Origin: JANWHQ01 sp963775275
GTDB taxonomy: Bacteria; Pseudomonadota; Alphaproteobacteria; Caulobacterales; Caulobacteraceae
DNA length: 64,000 bases
Direction: 5' to 3'
NCBI GenBank assembly: GCA_963775275.1
Contig: CAVZII010000005.1
Span: forward strand, 2,418,001 to 2,482,000
The notes below the pieces were generated by a model. It searched no databases. It was not told the DNA's origin and saw only the letters and a list, made by a program, of their open reading frames with translations. Within the stretch, counting starts at the first letter, position 1. Each line of letters begins with the position of its first letter. This document shows positions 35,231 to 50,200 of the stretch, piece after piece. A program made the position numbers and the translations under genes.

Positions 35231-38200
35231 ATGTCGATCTCACTGCTTTCGCCGGCCCAGATCAGCGTCCTGACCTCGACGCAGATCTCGCAGGTCACCA
35301 CCACCGACATCCAGGCTCTGAGCTCCTCCCAGGTCGCGGCGATCAACGCGACGGCGATCGAAGGCCTGGACGCGACCCAGCTGGCGGCCATGGGCGCGAC
35401 CCAGCTGCACGGGCTGACGGCCACCCAGATCCCGCACCTGGACAGCTCGCTGGTGTTCGACACCGCCCAGCTGGTCGTGCTCAGCGGCCAGCAGGTCAAC
35501 GCCCTCACCACCACCCAGCTCGGGTCGCTGGACACGTCCCACATCGGCGTGCTGTCCGCGGCCCAGCTCGCGGCGCTGTCGGCGACCAACTTCTCGGCGC
35601 TGGACGCCACCCAGGTCGGCGCCCTCAACGCGACCCAGCTGCACGGACTGGGCGCCAGTCAGCTGCGGGAGCTGACCACCACCGACATCGGCGAGTTCGC
35701 CGACACCCAGATCGGCGCCCTGACCGCGAGCCAGCTCGCATCGTTCACGGCGACGGATCTTTCGGCCCTGGACTCCACCCAGGTGGCCGCGCTCGCCACG
35801 ACCCAGTTCGCGCGGCTGACCTCGACCCAGCTGAGCGGCCTTTCCACCACCGACGTGGCCGAGCTGGCCGACACCCAGATCGCGGCGCTGAGCTCGACCC
35901 AGCTGAACGCGCTCGGCTCGACCAACATCGCCAGCCTCTCCACCACCCAGGTCGCGGCCCTGAGCTCGACCCAGCTCAGCGGGCTGAACGCCACCAATCT
36001 GTCGGCCCTGGACTCCACCCAGGTGGGGACGCTGAGCACGACCCAGCTGGCCGGCCTGAAGACGAACCAGCTCTCCGCGCTGTCGACGACGGACTTCGCC
36101 GAGCTCTCGACCACCCAGATCGACTCCCTGTCGGCCACCCAGCTCGCCGCGTTGTCGAGCACGAACTTCTCCTCGCTCGACGCGACCGAGATCGCGGGCC
36201 TGGCGACGACCCAGCTGGTCAAGCTGACCTCGACCCAGCTCGCGTCCCTGACCACCACCCAGATCGGCGAGCTCGCGGACACACAGATCGCGGCCCTCGG
36301 CTCGACTCAGGTCGGCGGGCTCGGCGCGACCAACTTCTCGGCGCTGGACGCCACCCAGGTGGCGGCCCTGACGGCGACCCAGCTTCGCGGCGTGACCTCG
36401 ACCCAGCTGCGGGCCCTGACCACCACCGACATCGGCGAGTTCGCCGACACCCAGATCGGCGCCCTGACCGCCACGCAGCTCTCGGCCCTGTCGGCGGACA
36501 ACCTCTCGGCGCTGGACGCCACCCAGGTGGCGGCGCTCTCCACCAACCAGTTCGCGCGGCTGACCTCCACCCAGGTGGCGGGCCTGACCACCACCGACGT
36601 GGCCGAGCTGGCCGACACCCAGGTGGCGGCGCTGAACTCCACCCAGCTGAACGCGCTCGGCTCGACCAACATCGCCAGCCTCTCGACCACCCAGGTCGCG
36701 GCCCTGACGGCCAGTCAGCTCGGCGGGCTGAACGTCACCAACTTCTCCGCGCTCGATTCCACCCAGGTCGGGATCCTCGGCGCCGCGCAGCTGGCCGGGC
36801 TGAAGACCAGCCAGCTCGCCTCCCTGTCCACGACGGACTTCGCGGAGCTGTCGACCACCCAGCTCCTGATCCTGTCGTCCACCCAGCTCGGCGCCCTTTC
36901 GTCCACCAACTTCTCCGCGCTGGACGCCACCCAGGTCGCCGGCCTCAGCACGACCCAGCTGCGCGGCCTGACGCGGACCCAGCTGTCGAGCCTGACCTCC
37001 ACCGACATCGGCGAGTTCGCCGACACCCAGATCGCCGCCCTGACCGCCTCGCAGATCGCCTCGCTTTCGGCGGACAACGTCTCGGCGCTGGACGCGACCC
37101 AGGTGGCGGCGCTGGCGACCACGCAGGTCGCGGCGCTGACGACGACCCAGCTTCGCGGCCTGAACACGACCGATATCGGCGAATTCAGCGACACTCAGGT
37201 CGCGGCCCTGACCGCCACCCAGCTCGGCGCCCTGTGGGCCACGGAGCTGTCGCAGCTCGACGCCACCCAGGTGGCCGCGCTGGCGACGACCCAACTGACC
37301 AGGCTGACCTCATCGGAGCTGGCGGGCCTTTCCACCACCGACCTGGCGGAATTCGCGGACACCCAGATCGCCGCCCTTTCGGCCACCCAGCTGAACGCCC
37401 TGGGCGAGACCAACATCGCCAGCCTCTCGACCACCCAGGTCGCGGCCCTGACCGCGACGCAGCTCGGCGGCCTGAACGCCACCAACCTGTCGTCGCTGGA
37501 TTCCACCCAGGTCGGGACGCTGAGCACGACCCAGCTGGGCGGTCTGAAGACCAGCCAGCTCGCTTCCCTGTCGACGACCGACTTCGCCGAGCTGTCGACC
37601 ACCCAGATCGATTCCCTGTCGGCGACCCAGATCGGTGCGCTGTCGAGCACCAACTTCTCGTCCTTCGATGCGACCGAGATCGCGGGCCTGGACACGACCC
37701 AGCTGGTCAAGCTGACCTCGACCCAGCTCGCGTCCCTGACCACCACCCAGATCGGCGAGTTCGCGGACACCCAGATCGGCGCGCTGGGCTCGACCCAGGT
37801 CGGCGGCCTCGGCGCGACCAATTTCTCGGCGTTGGACTCCACCCAGGTCGCCGCCCTGACCGCGACCCAGCTTCGCGGCGTCACCTCGACCCAGCTCGCG
37901 GCCTTGACGACCACCGACATCGGCGAGCTGGCCGACACCCAGGTCGCGGCGTTGTCGGCGACCCAGCTCGCCGCGCTTTCGGCCGACAACCTTTCGGCGC
38001 TGGATTCGACCCAGGTCGCGGCCCTGGCGACGACCCAGTTCGCGCGGCTGACGGCCACCCAGCTCGCCGGGCTGACCACCACCGACGTCGGCGAGCTGGC
38101 CGACACCCAGGTCGCGGCCCTGAGCTCGACCCAGCTGAACGCCCTGGGCGAGACCAACATCGCCAGCCTCTCCACGACCCAGGTCGCGGCCCTGACCGCG

Positions 38201-41200
38201 ACCCAGCTGGGCGGCCTGAGCGCCACCAACCTGTCGTCGCTGGATTCCACCCAGGTCGGGGCCCTGACCGCAACCCAGCTGGGCGGTCTGAAGACCAGCC
38301 AGCTCGCCTCGCTGTCCACCACCGACTTCGCCGAGCTGTCGACCACCCAGATCGATTCCCTGAGCGCGACCCAGATCGGTGCGCTGTCGAGCACCAACAT
38401 CTCCTCGCTCGACGCGACCGAGATCGCGGGCCTGGACACGACCCAGCTGGTCAAGCTGACCTCGACCCAGCTCGCGTCCCTGACCACCACCCAGATCGGC
38501 GAGTTCGCGGACACCCAGATCGGCGCGCTCGGCTCGACCCAGGTCGGGGGCCTCGGCGCGACCAACTTCTCGGCCCTGGACTCCACCCAGGTCGCCGCGC
38601 TGACCGCGACCCAGCTTCGCGGCGTGACCTCCACCCAGCTCTCGGCCCTGACCACGACCGACATCGGCGAGCTCGCCGACACCCAGGTCGGCGCCCTGAG
38701 CGCGACCCAGCTCTCGGCCCTGTCGGCCGATAACCTTTCGGCGCTGGACGCCACCCAGGTGGCCGCGCTCGCCACCACCCAGTTCGCGCGGCTGACCGCC
38801 ACCCAGCTCGCCGGGCTGACCACTACGGACATCGGCGAGCTGGCCGACACCCAGATCGCGGCCCTTTCGACCTCCCAGCTCAACGCTCTGGGTGAGACCA
38901 ACATCGCCAGCCTCTCGACGACCCAGGTCGCGGCGCTGACGGCGAGCCAGCTGGGCGGCCTGAGCGCCACCAACCTGTCGTCGCTGGATTCCACCCAGGT
39001 CGGGACCCTGACCGCAACCCAGCTGGGCGGTCTGAAGACCAGCCAGCTGGCGTCGCTGTCCACGACCGACTTCGCCGAGCTGTCGACCACCCAGATCGAC
39101 ACCCTGAGCGCGACCCAGATCGGTGCGCTGTCGAGCACCAACATCTCCTCGCTCGACGCGACCCAGATCGCGGGCCTGGACACGACCCAGCTGGTCAAGC
39201 TGACCTCGACCCAGCTTGGCTCCCTGACGACCACCCAGATCGGCGAGCTGGCGGACACCCAGGTCGGCGCGCTGGGCTCGACCCAGGTCGGGGGCCTCGG
39301 CGCCACCAACTTCTCGGCCCTGGACGCCACCCAGGTCGCCGCGCTGACCGCGACCCAGCTTCGCGGCGTGACCTCGACCCAGCTCTCGGCCCTGACCACC
39401 ACCGACATCGGCGAGCTGGCCGACACCCAGGTCGCGGCGTTGTCGGCGACCCAGCTCGCGGCCCTGTCGGCCGATAACCTTTCGGCGCTGGATTCGACCC
39501 AGGTCGCGGCCCTGGCGACGACCCAGTTCGCGCGGCTGACGGCCACCCAGCTCGCCGGGCTGACCACCACGGACATCGGCGAGCTCGCCGACACCCAGGT
39601 CGCGGCCCTTTCGACCTCCCAGCTCAACGCGCTGGGCGAGACCAACATCGCCAGCCTCTCGACCACCCAGGTCGCGGGCCTGACCGCCGTTCAGCTGGGC
39701 GGGCTGAACACGACGAACCTCTCGGCGCTCGATTCGACTCAGGTCGGGACCTTGAACGCGACCCAGCTCGCCGGGCTGAAGACCAGCCAGCTGGCGTCGC
39801 TGTCCACGACGGACTTCGCCGAGCTGTCGACGACGCAGATCGACTCCCTGTCGGCGACGCAGCTGGCGGCCCTGTCCACGACCAACCTGTCGGGGCTCGA
39901 CGCGACCCAGATCGCGGGCCTGGACACGACCCAGCTGGTCAAGCTGACCTCGACCCAGCTTGGCTCCCTGACCACCACCCAGATCGGCGAGTTCGCCGAC
40001 ACCCAGATCGCGGCCCTGGGCTCGACCCAGGTCGGGGGCCTTGGCGCGACCAACTTCTCGGCGCTGGACGCCACCCAGGTCGCAGCCCTGACCGCGACCC
40101 AGCTTCGCGGCGTGACCTCGACCCAGCTCTCGGCCCTGACCACCACCGACATCGGCGAGTTCGCCGATACCCAGGTCGGCGCCCTGACCGCGACCCAGCT
40201 CTCGGCCCTGACCTCCACCAACCTGTCGCAGTTCGACTCGACCCAGGTCGCGGCCCTGGCCACGAGTTCAGCTCACGAAGCTGACAGCCACCCAGCTTGC
40301 GGGGCTGACCACCACGGACATCGGCGAGCTCGCCGACACCCAGGTCGCGGCCCTTTCGACCTCCCAGCTCAACGCGCTGGGCGAGACCAACATCGCCAGC
40401 CTCTCGACCACCCAGGTCGCGGGCCTGACCGCCGTTCAGCTGGGCGGGCTGAACACGACGAACCTGTCGGCGCTCGATTCGACTCAGGTCGGGACCTTGA
40501 GCGCGACCCAGCTGGGCGGTCTGAAGACCAGCCAGCTGGCGTCGCTGTCGACGACGGACTTCGCCGAGCTGTCGACCACCCAGATCGACTCCCTGTCGGC
40601 GACGCAGCTGGCGGCCCTGTCGACGACCAACCTGTCGGGGCTCGACGCGACCCAGATCGCGGGCCTGGACACGACCCAGCTGGTCAAGCTCACCTCGACC
40701 CAGCTTGGCTCCCTGACGACCACCCAGATCGGCGAGCTGGCGGACACCCAGGTCGGCGCGCTGGGCTCGACCCAGGTCGGGGGCCTCGGCGCCACCAACT
40801 TCTCGGCCCTGGACGCCACCCAGGTCGCCGCCCTGACCGCGACCCAGCTTCGCGGCGTCACCTCGACCCAGCTCTCGTCCCTGACCACGACCGACATCGG
40901 CGAGCTGGCCGACACCCAGGTCGCGGCGTTGTCGGCGACCCAGCTCGCGGCCCTGTCGGCCGACAACCTCTCCGCCCTGGACTCCACCCAGGTCGCGGCG
41001 CTGGCCACGAGCCAGCTGACGAGGCTGACGGCGACCCAGCTCGCCGGGCTGAGCACCACCGACATCGGCGAGCTGGCGGACACCCAGATCGCGGCCCTGG
41101 CGACGACGCAGCTGAATGCGCTGGGCGAGACCAACATCGCCAGCCTCTCGACGACCCAGGTCGCCGCCCTCACGGCCAATCAGCTCGGCGGACTGAACGC

Positions 41201-44200
41201 CACCAATCTCTCGGCCCTGGACGCGACCCAGGTCGGCGCCCTCAGCACCACCCAGCTCGCCGGCCTGAAGACCGGCCAGCTCGCCTCGCTGTCGACGACG
41301 GACTTCGCCGAGCTCTCGACGACCCAGATCGACTCCCTGAACGCGACCCAGCTGGCGGCGCTGTCGACCACCAACATCTCCTCGCTCGAACTCCACCCAG
41401 ATCTCAGGCCTGGACACCACCCAGCTGACCAAGCTGACCTCGACCCAGCTCTCGTCCCTGACCACCACCCAGATTGGCGAGCTGGCGGACACCCAGGTCG
41501 GCGCGCTGGGCTCGACCCAGGTCGGCGGGCTCGGCGCGACCAACTTCTCGGCGCTGGACGCCACCCAGGTGGCGGCCCTGACGGCGACCCAGCTTCGAGG
41601 GCTGACGTCGTCGCAGCTGTCGGCCCTGACCACCACGGACATCGCCGAGTTCGCCGATACCCAGATCGGCGCCCTGACCGCCACCCAGCTCTCGGCCCTG
41701 TCGGCCGACAACCTCTCCGCCCTGGACTCCACCCAGGTCGCGGCGCTGGCCACGAGCCAGCTGACGAGGCTGACCGCGACCCAGCTCGCCGGGCTGAGCA
41801 CCACAGACGTCGGCGAGCTGGCCGACACCCAGGTCGCGGCCCTGAGCTCGACCCAGCTGAATGCGCTGGGTGAGACTAACATCGCCAGCCTCTCGACGAC
41901 CCAGGTCGCGGCCCTGACCGCCAGCCAGCTCGGCGGGCTGAACACGACCAACCTGTCGGCGCTCAACTCCACCCAGGTCGGGACCCTCAGCGCGACCCAG
42001 CTCGGCGGCCTGAAGACCAGCCAGCTGGCGTCGCTGTCCACGACGGACTTCGCCGAGCTGTCGACGACCCAGATCGACTCCCTGTCGGCGACGCAGCTGG
42101 CGGCCCTGTCGACGACCAACCTGTCGGGGCTCGACGCGACCGAGATCGCGGGCCTGGACACCACCCAGCTGAACAAGCTGACCTCGACGCAGCTCGCGTC
42201 CCTGTCCACCACCCAGATCGGCGAGCTGGCGGACACCCAGGTCGGCGCGCTGGTCTCGACCCAGGTCGGGGGCCTCGGCGCGACCAACTTCTCGGCGCTG
42301 GACGCGACCCAGGTGGCGGCGCTGGCGGCCACCCAGCTGCGCGGCGTGACCTCGACCCAGCTCTCGGCCCTGACGACCACCGACATCGGCGAGTTCGCCG
42401 ACACCCAGATCGGGGCGCTGACGGCGACGCAGCTCTCGGCCCTGACCTCCACCAACCTGTCGCAGCTCGACGCGACCCAGGTCGCGGCCCTGGCCACGAC
42501 CCAGTTCGCCAGGCTGACGGCGGACCAGCTCGCGGGTCTCACGACGACGGATGTCGGCGAGCTGGCCGACACCCAGGTCGCGGCCCTGAGCTCGACCCAG
42601 CTGAATGCGCTCGGTGAGACCAACATCGCCAGCCTCTCGACGACCCAGGTCGCGGCCCTGACCGCCAGCCAGCTCGGCGGGCTGAACACGACCAACCTGT
42701 CGGCGCTGGATTCCACCCAGGTCGGGACGCTGAGCGCGACCCAGCTCGCCGGGCTGAAGACCAGCCAGCTCGCCTCGCTGTCCACGACGGACTTCGCCGA
42801 GCTGTCGACGACCCAGATCGAACTCCCTGAGCGCGACCCAGCTGGCGGCGCTATCGACCACCAACATCTCTTCGCTCAACTCCACCCAGATCTCAGGCCT
42901 GGACACGACCCAGCTGAACAAGCTGACCTCGACGCAGCTCGCGTCCCTGTCCACCACCCAGATCGGCGAGCTGGCGGACACCCAGGTCGGCGCGCTGGTC
43001 TCGACCCAGGTCGGGGGCCTCGGCGCGACCAACTTCTCGGCGCTGGACGCGACCCAGGTGGCGGCGCTGGCGGCCACCCAGCTGCGCGGCGTGACCTCGA
43101 CCCAGCTCTCGGCCCTGACGACCACCGACATCGGCGAGTTCGCCGACACCCAGATCGGGGCGCTGACGGCGACGCAGCTCTCGGCCCTGACCTCCACCAA
43201 CCTGTCGCAGCTCGACGCGACCCAGGTCGCGGCCCTGGCCACGACCCAGTTCGCCAGGCTGACGGCCGACCAGCTCGCGGGTCTCACGACCACGGATGTC
43301 GGCGAGCTGGCCGACACCCAGGTCGCGGCCCTGAACTCGACCCAGCTGAATGCGCTCGGCGAAACCAACATCGCCAGCCTCTCGACGACCCAGGTCGCGG
43401 CCCTGACGGCCAGCCAGCTCGGCGGCCTGAACACGACCAACCTCTCGGCGCTGGATTCCACCCAGGTCGGGACCCTCAGCGCGACCCAGCTGGCCGGCCT
43501 GAAGACCAGCCAGCTCGCCTCGCTGTCCACGACGGACTTCGCCGAGCTGTCGACGACCCAGATCGACTCCCTGAGCGCGACCCAGCTGGCGGCGCTGTCG
43601 ACCACCAACATCTCTTCGCTCGACTCCACCCAGATCTCCGGTCTGGACACGACTCAGCTGAACAAGCTGACCTCGACGCAGCTCGCGTCCCTGTCCACGA
43701 CCCAGATCGGCGAGCTGGCGGACACCCAGGTCGGCGCGCTGGTCTCGACCCAGGTCGGCGGGCTCGGCGCGACCAACTTCTCGGCGCTGGACGCGACCCA
43801 GGTGGCGGCGCTGGCGGCCACTCAGCTGCGCGGCGTGACCTCGACCCAACTCTCGGCCCTGACGACCACCGACATCGGCGAGTTCGCCGACACCCAGATC
43901 GGGGCGCTGACGGCGACGCAGCTCGCGGCCCTGACCTCCACCAACCTGTCGCAGCTCGACGCGACCCAGGTCGCGGCCCTGGCCACGACCCAGTTCGCCA
44001 GGCTGACGGCCAGCCAGCTCGCGGGTCTCACGACCACGGATGTCGGCGAGCTGGCCGACACCCAGGTCGCGGCGCTGAACTCGACCCAGCTGAATGCGCT
44101 GGGTGAGACCAACATCGCCAGCCTCTCCACGACCCAGGTCGCGGCCCTGACCGCGAGCCAGCTCGGCGGCCTGAACGCGACCAACCTCTCGGCGCTCGAC

Positions 44201-47200
44201 TCCACCCAGGTCGGGACCCTCAGCGCCACCCAGCTGGCCGGCCTGAAGACCAGCCAGCTCGCCTCGCTGTCCACGACGGACTTCGCCGAGCTCTCGACCA
44301 CCCAGGTCGACACCTTGAGCGCGACCCAGCTCGGCGCCCTGTCGGTCACGAACCTTTCGGGCCTGGACGCGACCCAGGTCGCGGGCCTGGCCACGACCCA
44401 GCTGACCAAGCTGACCTCCGCCCAGCTGGCGGGCCTGACCACCACCGACATCGGCGAGCTCGCCGACACCCAGATCGGCGCCCTGACCTCCAGCCAGATC
44501 GCAGCCCTGGGTCCCACCAACTTCTCGGCCCTCGACGCGACCCAGGTCGCGGCCCTGACGACAAGCCAGCTGCGCGGCGTGACCGCGACCCAGCTTGCGG
44601 CCCTGACCACCACCGACATCGGCGAGTTCGCCGACACCCAGATCGGCGCCCTGACCGCCACCCAGCTCTCGGTCCTTTCGGCCACCAACCTGTCGCAGCT
44701 CGACGCGACCCAGGTTGCGGCCCTGGCCACGACCCAGTTCGCCAGGCTGACGGCGACCCAGCTCGGGGGCCTGACCACGACCGACATCGGTGAGTTCGCG
44801 GACACCCAGATCGCGGCCCTGACCGCGACCCAGCTGAACGCGCTCTCCACCACGAGCATCAACACGCTCAGCACCACCCAGGTGGCGGCCCTGACCGCCG
44901 CGCAGCTGGGCGGCCTGAACACCACCAACCTGTCGGCCCTCGATTTCGACCCAGGTCGGGACCCTGAGCACGACCCAAGTCGCCGGCCTGAAGACGAGCC
45001 AGCTCGCATCGCTGTCGACCACCGACTTCGGCGAGCTGTCGACCACCCAGATCGACGCGCTCAGCGCGACCCAGCTCGGCGCCCTTTCGGCCACCAACAT
45101 CTCCTCGCTGGACGCGACCCAGGTCGCGGGCCTGGCCACGACCCAGCTCGCCCGCCTGACCTCGACCCAGCTGGCGGGCCTGACCACCACCGACATCGGC
45201 GAGTTCGCCGACACCCAGATCGGCGCCCTGACCGCCACCCAGCTCTCGGCCCTGTCCGCGGACAACCTCTCGGCGCTGGACGCCACCCAGGTGGCGGCCC
45301 TGGCCACGACCCAGCTCGCCAAGCTGACGGCGACCCAGCTGGCGGGCCTGACCACCACCGACATCGGCGAGTTCGCCGACACCCAGATCGCGGCCCTCAG
45401 CTCGACCCAGCTGAACTCGCTTTCCTCGACCAATATCAATAGCTTGAGCACCACCCAGGTGGCGGCGCTGACGGCGACCCAGCTCGGCGGGCTGAGCGCG
45501 ACCAACCTCTCGGCGCTCGACTCCACCCAGGTCGGGACGCTCTCGACGACCCAGATCGCGGGCCTGACCACGACCCAGCTGGCTGGCCTGTCGACCACGG
45601 ACTTCGGCGAGCTCTCGACCACCCAGATCGACGCGCTCAGCGCGACCCAGCTCGGCGCCCTGTCCTCCACCAGCTTCTCGGGGCTGGACGCCACCCAGAT
45701 CGCGGGCCTGGCGACCACCCAGCTGGCGCGGCTGACCACGACCCAGCTCTCGGCCCTGACGACGACGGACATCGGCGAGTTCGCCGACACCCAGATCGGC
45801 GCCCTGGCCTCGACGCAGCTCGCCGCCCTCTCGGCCGACGCCGTCTCGGCGCTGGACGCGACCCAGGTCGCGGCCCTGTCCGCCGCTCAGCTGCACGGCC
45901 TGACGGCGACCCAGCTTGCGGCCCTGACCACCACCGACATCGGCGAGTTCGCGGACACCCAGATCGGCGCCCTGACCGCCACCCAGCTCTCGGCGCTCAC
46001 CGCCACCAACCTGTCGCAGCTCGACGCGACCCAGGTGGCCGCCCTGGCGACGACCCAGCTCACGCGGCTGACGGCGACTCAGCTGGCGGGCCTGACCACC
46101 ACCGACATCGGCGAGTTCGCCGACACCCAGGTCGCGGCCCTGAGCTCGACCCAGCTGAACTCGCTTTCCTCCACCAATATCAATAGCTTGAGCACGACCC
46201 AGGTCGGCGCGCTCACGGCCGCCCAGCTCGGCGGGCTGAGCGCCACGAACCTCTCGGCGCTCGATTCCACCCAGGTCGGCGCTATCAGCACGACCCAGAT
46301 CGCGGGCCTGACGGCGACCCAGCTCGCCGGACTCTCGACCACCGACTTCGGCGAGCTGTCGACGACCCAGATCGACGCGCTCAGCGCTACCCAGCTCGGG
46401 GCGCTGTCGGCCACCAACATCTCCTCGCTGGACGCCACCCAGGTGGCGGGCCTGGCCACGACCCAGCTCGCGCGGCTGACCACGACCCAGCTGGCCGGGC
46501 TGACGACCACCGACATCGGCGAGCTCGCGGACACCCAGATCGGCGCGCTCAGCTCGACCCAGCTCGGCGCCCTCACGGCCGACGCGGTCTCGGCGCTGGA
46601 CGCCACCCAGGTCGCGGCCCTCTCCGCCACCCAACTGCACGGCCTGACGGCGACGCAACTGGCCGGGCTGACCACCACCGACATCGGCGAGCTGGCCGAC
46701 ACCCAGGTCGCGGCGCTGACGGCGACCCAGCTGAACGCGCTTTCGACCACCAACATCAACACCCTGGACACCACCCAGGTGCAGGCGCTGACGGCGACCC
46801 AGCTCGGCGGGCTGAACGCCACCAACCTGTCCGCGCTCGACGCGACCCAGGTCGGCAACCTCTCGACCACCCAGATCGGCGGCCTGACGGCGACCCAGCT
46901 CGGCGGGCTCAGCACCACCGAGTTCGGCGAGCTGTCGACGACCCAGATCGACGCCCTCAGCGCCACCCAGCTCGGCGCCCTGTCGGCCACCAACGTCTCC
47001 GGGCTGGACGCCACCCAGGTGGCGGGCCTCTCGACGACCCAGCTCCTCGGCCTGACCACGACCCAGGTCGCCAGCCTCACCACCACCGACATCGGCGAGC
47101 TCAGCGCGACCCAGGTCGCGGCCCTGACGGCCACCCAGCTCGGCGCGCTTTCGGCCGACGACCTCTCCGCGCTCGACGCCACCCAGGTGGCCGGACTGGC

Positions 47201-50200
47201 TACGACCCAGCTCGCCAGGCTGACGACCACCGCGCTGGCCGCGCTGACCACCACGGACATCGGCGAGCTCGCGGACACCCAGGTCGGGGCGCTCAGCTCG
47301 ACCCAGCTCGGCGCCCTCTCGTCTGACGCGGTCTCGGCGCTCGACGCCACCCAGGTGGCGGCCCTCTCCGCCACCCAGCTGCACGGCCTGACGGCCACCC
47401 AGATCGGCGCCCTGACGACCACCGACATCGGCGAGTTCGCCGACACCCAGATCGCGGCGCTCAGCTCGACCCAGCTGAACGCGCCTGTCGACCACCAACA
47501 TCAACACCCTGGACACCACCCAGGTGCAGGCGCTGACGCCGACCCAGCTCGGCGGCCTGAACGCGACGAACCTGTCCGCCCTCGATCAGACCCAGGTCGG
47601 CAACCTCTCGACCACCCAGATCGGCGGCCTGACGGCGACCCAGCTCGGCGGGCTCAGCACCACCGACTTCGGCGAGCTGTCGACGACCCAGATCGACGCC
47701 CTCAGCGCCACCCAGCTCGGCGGCCTGTCGGCGACCAACTTCTCGGCCCTGGACGCCACCCAGATTGCAGGCCTGGCCACGACCCAGCTCGCGCGGCTGA
47801 CCACGACCCAGCTGGCCGGGCTGACGACCACCGACATCGGCGAGTTCGCCGACACCCAGATCGGCGCCCTGACGGCCACCCAGCTGGCCGCGCTCTCGGC
47901 GACCAACCTGTCCCAGCTCGACGCCACCCAGGTGGCGGCCCTGGCCACGACCCAGCTGACGCGACTGACCTCGACCCAGCTCGCGGGCCTCACCACCACG
48001 GACATCGGCGAGCTCGCCGACACTCAGATCGGGGCGCTCAGCTCGACCCAGCTCGGCGGGCTGTCGGCCTCCGCGGTCTCGGCGCTCGACGCCACCCAGG
48101 TGGCGGCCCTCGGCGCGGCGCAGGTTCGCGGCCTCACCGCGACCCAGCTCGCCGGCCTGACCACCACCGACATCGGCGAGCTGGCGGACACCCAGGTCGC
48201 GGCCCTGACCACGACCCAGCTGAACGCCCTGTCGACCACCAGCATCAACACCCTGGACACCACTCAGGTGCAGGCCCTGACGGCGGCCCAGGTCGGCGGC
48301 CTGAGCGCGACGAACCTCTCCGCCCTGGACTCGACCCAGGTCGGGAACCTGTCGACCACCCAGCTCGCCGGCCTGACCACGACCCAGCTCGCCGGGCTGA
48401 GCACGACCGATTTCGGCGAGCTCTCGACCACCCAGATCGACGCCCTGACCGCCACCCAGCTGGGCGCCCTGTCGGCGACCAACTTCTCGGCCCTGGACGC
48501 GACCCAGGTCGCAGGCCTTGCCACGACCCAGCTGACGCGGCTCACCACCACCGAGCTGGCCGGTCTGACGACGACGGACATCGGCGAACTGGCGGACACC
48601 CAGATCGGGGCGCTCAGCTCGACCCAGCTCGGCGCCCTCACGGCCAGCGCCGTCTCCGCTCTGGACGCCACCCAGGTGGCGGCCCTGTCCTCGGTCCAGC
48701 TGCACGGCCTGACCGCCACCCAGCTGGCGGGCCTCAGCACCACCGACATCGGCGAGTTCGCGGACACTCAGATCGCGGCGCTCACCACGACCCAGCTGAA
48801 CGCGCTTTCTTCCACCAATATCAATAGCTTGAGCACGACCCAGGTCGCGGCGCTGACCACGGCCCAGCTGGGCGGCCTGAACGCCACGAGCCTCTCGGCG
48901 CTCGACTCCACCCAGGTGGGAACGCTCTCGACGACCCAGCTCGGCGGCCTGACGGCGACCCAGCTCGGCGGCCTCTCGACCACCGACTTCGGCGAGCTGA
49001 CGACCACCCAGATCGACGCGCTCAGCGCCACCCAGCTCGGCGGCCTCAGCGCGACCAACTTGTCGGGGCTGGACGCCACCCAGATCGGGGGCTTGGCGAC
49101 GACCCAGCTGACGCGGCTCACCGCCACCGAGCTGGCCGGCCTGACCACCACTGACATCGGCGAGTTCGCGGACACCCAGATCGCGGCGTTCAACTCGACC
49201 CAGATCGCGGCGCTCTCCGCCGCCGCGGTTTCGGCGCTGGACGCGACCCAGGTGGCGGCCCTGGCTACGACCCAGGTCTCGGCCCTGACCTCGACCCAGC
49301 TGGCGGGCCTCAGCACCACCGACATCGGCGAGCTCGCGGACACCCAGATCGGCGCGCTCAGCTCGACCCAGCTCGGCGCGCTCTCCGCCGCCGCCGTCTC
49401 GGCGCTGGACGCGACCCAGGTGGCGGCGCTGTCGGCCAACCAGCTGCACGGCCTGAACGCCACCCAGCTGGCGGGCCTGACCACGACGGACATAGGCGAG
49501 CTCGCCGACACCCAGATCGCGGCGCTGACCACGACCCAGCTGAACGCGCTCTCGACCACCAGCATCAACACCTTGGACACCACCCAGGTGCAGGCGCTGA
49601 CGGCGACCCAGCTCGGCGGGCTGAACGCCACCAACCTGTCCGCGCTGGACCAGACCCAGGTCGGCGACCTCTCGACGACCCAGCTCGGCGGTCTGACGGC
49701 GACGCAGATCGGCGGTCTCTCGACCACCGATTTCGGCGAGCTGTCGACCACCCAGATCGACGCCCTGTCGGCGACCCAGCTGGGCGGCCTCAGCGTCACC
49801 AACCTCTCGGGTCTCGACGCCACCCAGATCGCGGGCCTGGCGACCACCCAGCTGACGGGGCTGACGGCGACCCAGCTGGCGGGCCTGACCACCACCGACA
49901 TCGGCGAGTTCGCCGACACTCAGATCGCGGCGTTCAACTCGACCCAGATCGCGGCCCTGACCGCCGACAACGTCTCGGCGCTCGACGCGACTCAGGTGGC
50001 GGCGCTGGCCACGACCCAGATCGCGGCCCTGACTTCGACCCAGCTCGGGGGGCTCACGACCACCGACGTCGGCGAGTTCGCGACCACCCAGATCGCGACG
50101 CTCACCTCGACCCAGCTCGGCGCCCTGTCGACCACGGTCATCGCCGAGATCACCACCACCGAGATCGGGGCTCTGGAAGCGAGCCAGATCCCCGGCCTGA

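Noticed and set aside
35110..38733. A second-frame plus-strand frame of 1,207 codons rich in His, Pro, Asp and Arg
   Set aside because: It is an alternate-frame reading of the same repeat, with an unnatural composition and no start context.
35240..45790. Very long minus-strand reading frames (several hundred to nearly one thousand codons) opposite the giant gene
   Set aside because: They are produced by the 24-base repeat, which lacks stop codons on the other strand; they have low-complexity Arg/Gly or Ser/Val/Trp compositions and no family character.
40260..47490. Programmed ribosomal frameshifting, or a naturally split giant gene
   Set aside because: The five breaks have no slippery sequence in common. 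Four lie in GANTC motifs with one extra base, and each restores exact repeat spacing when corrected, so consensus error is simpler.
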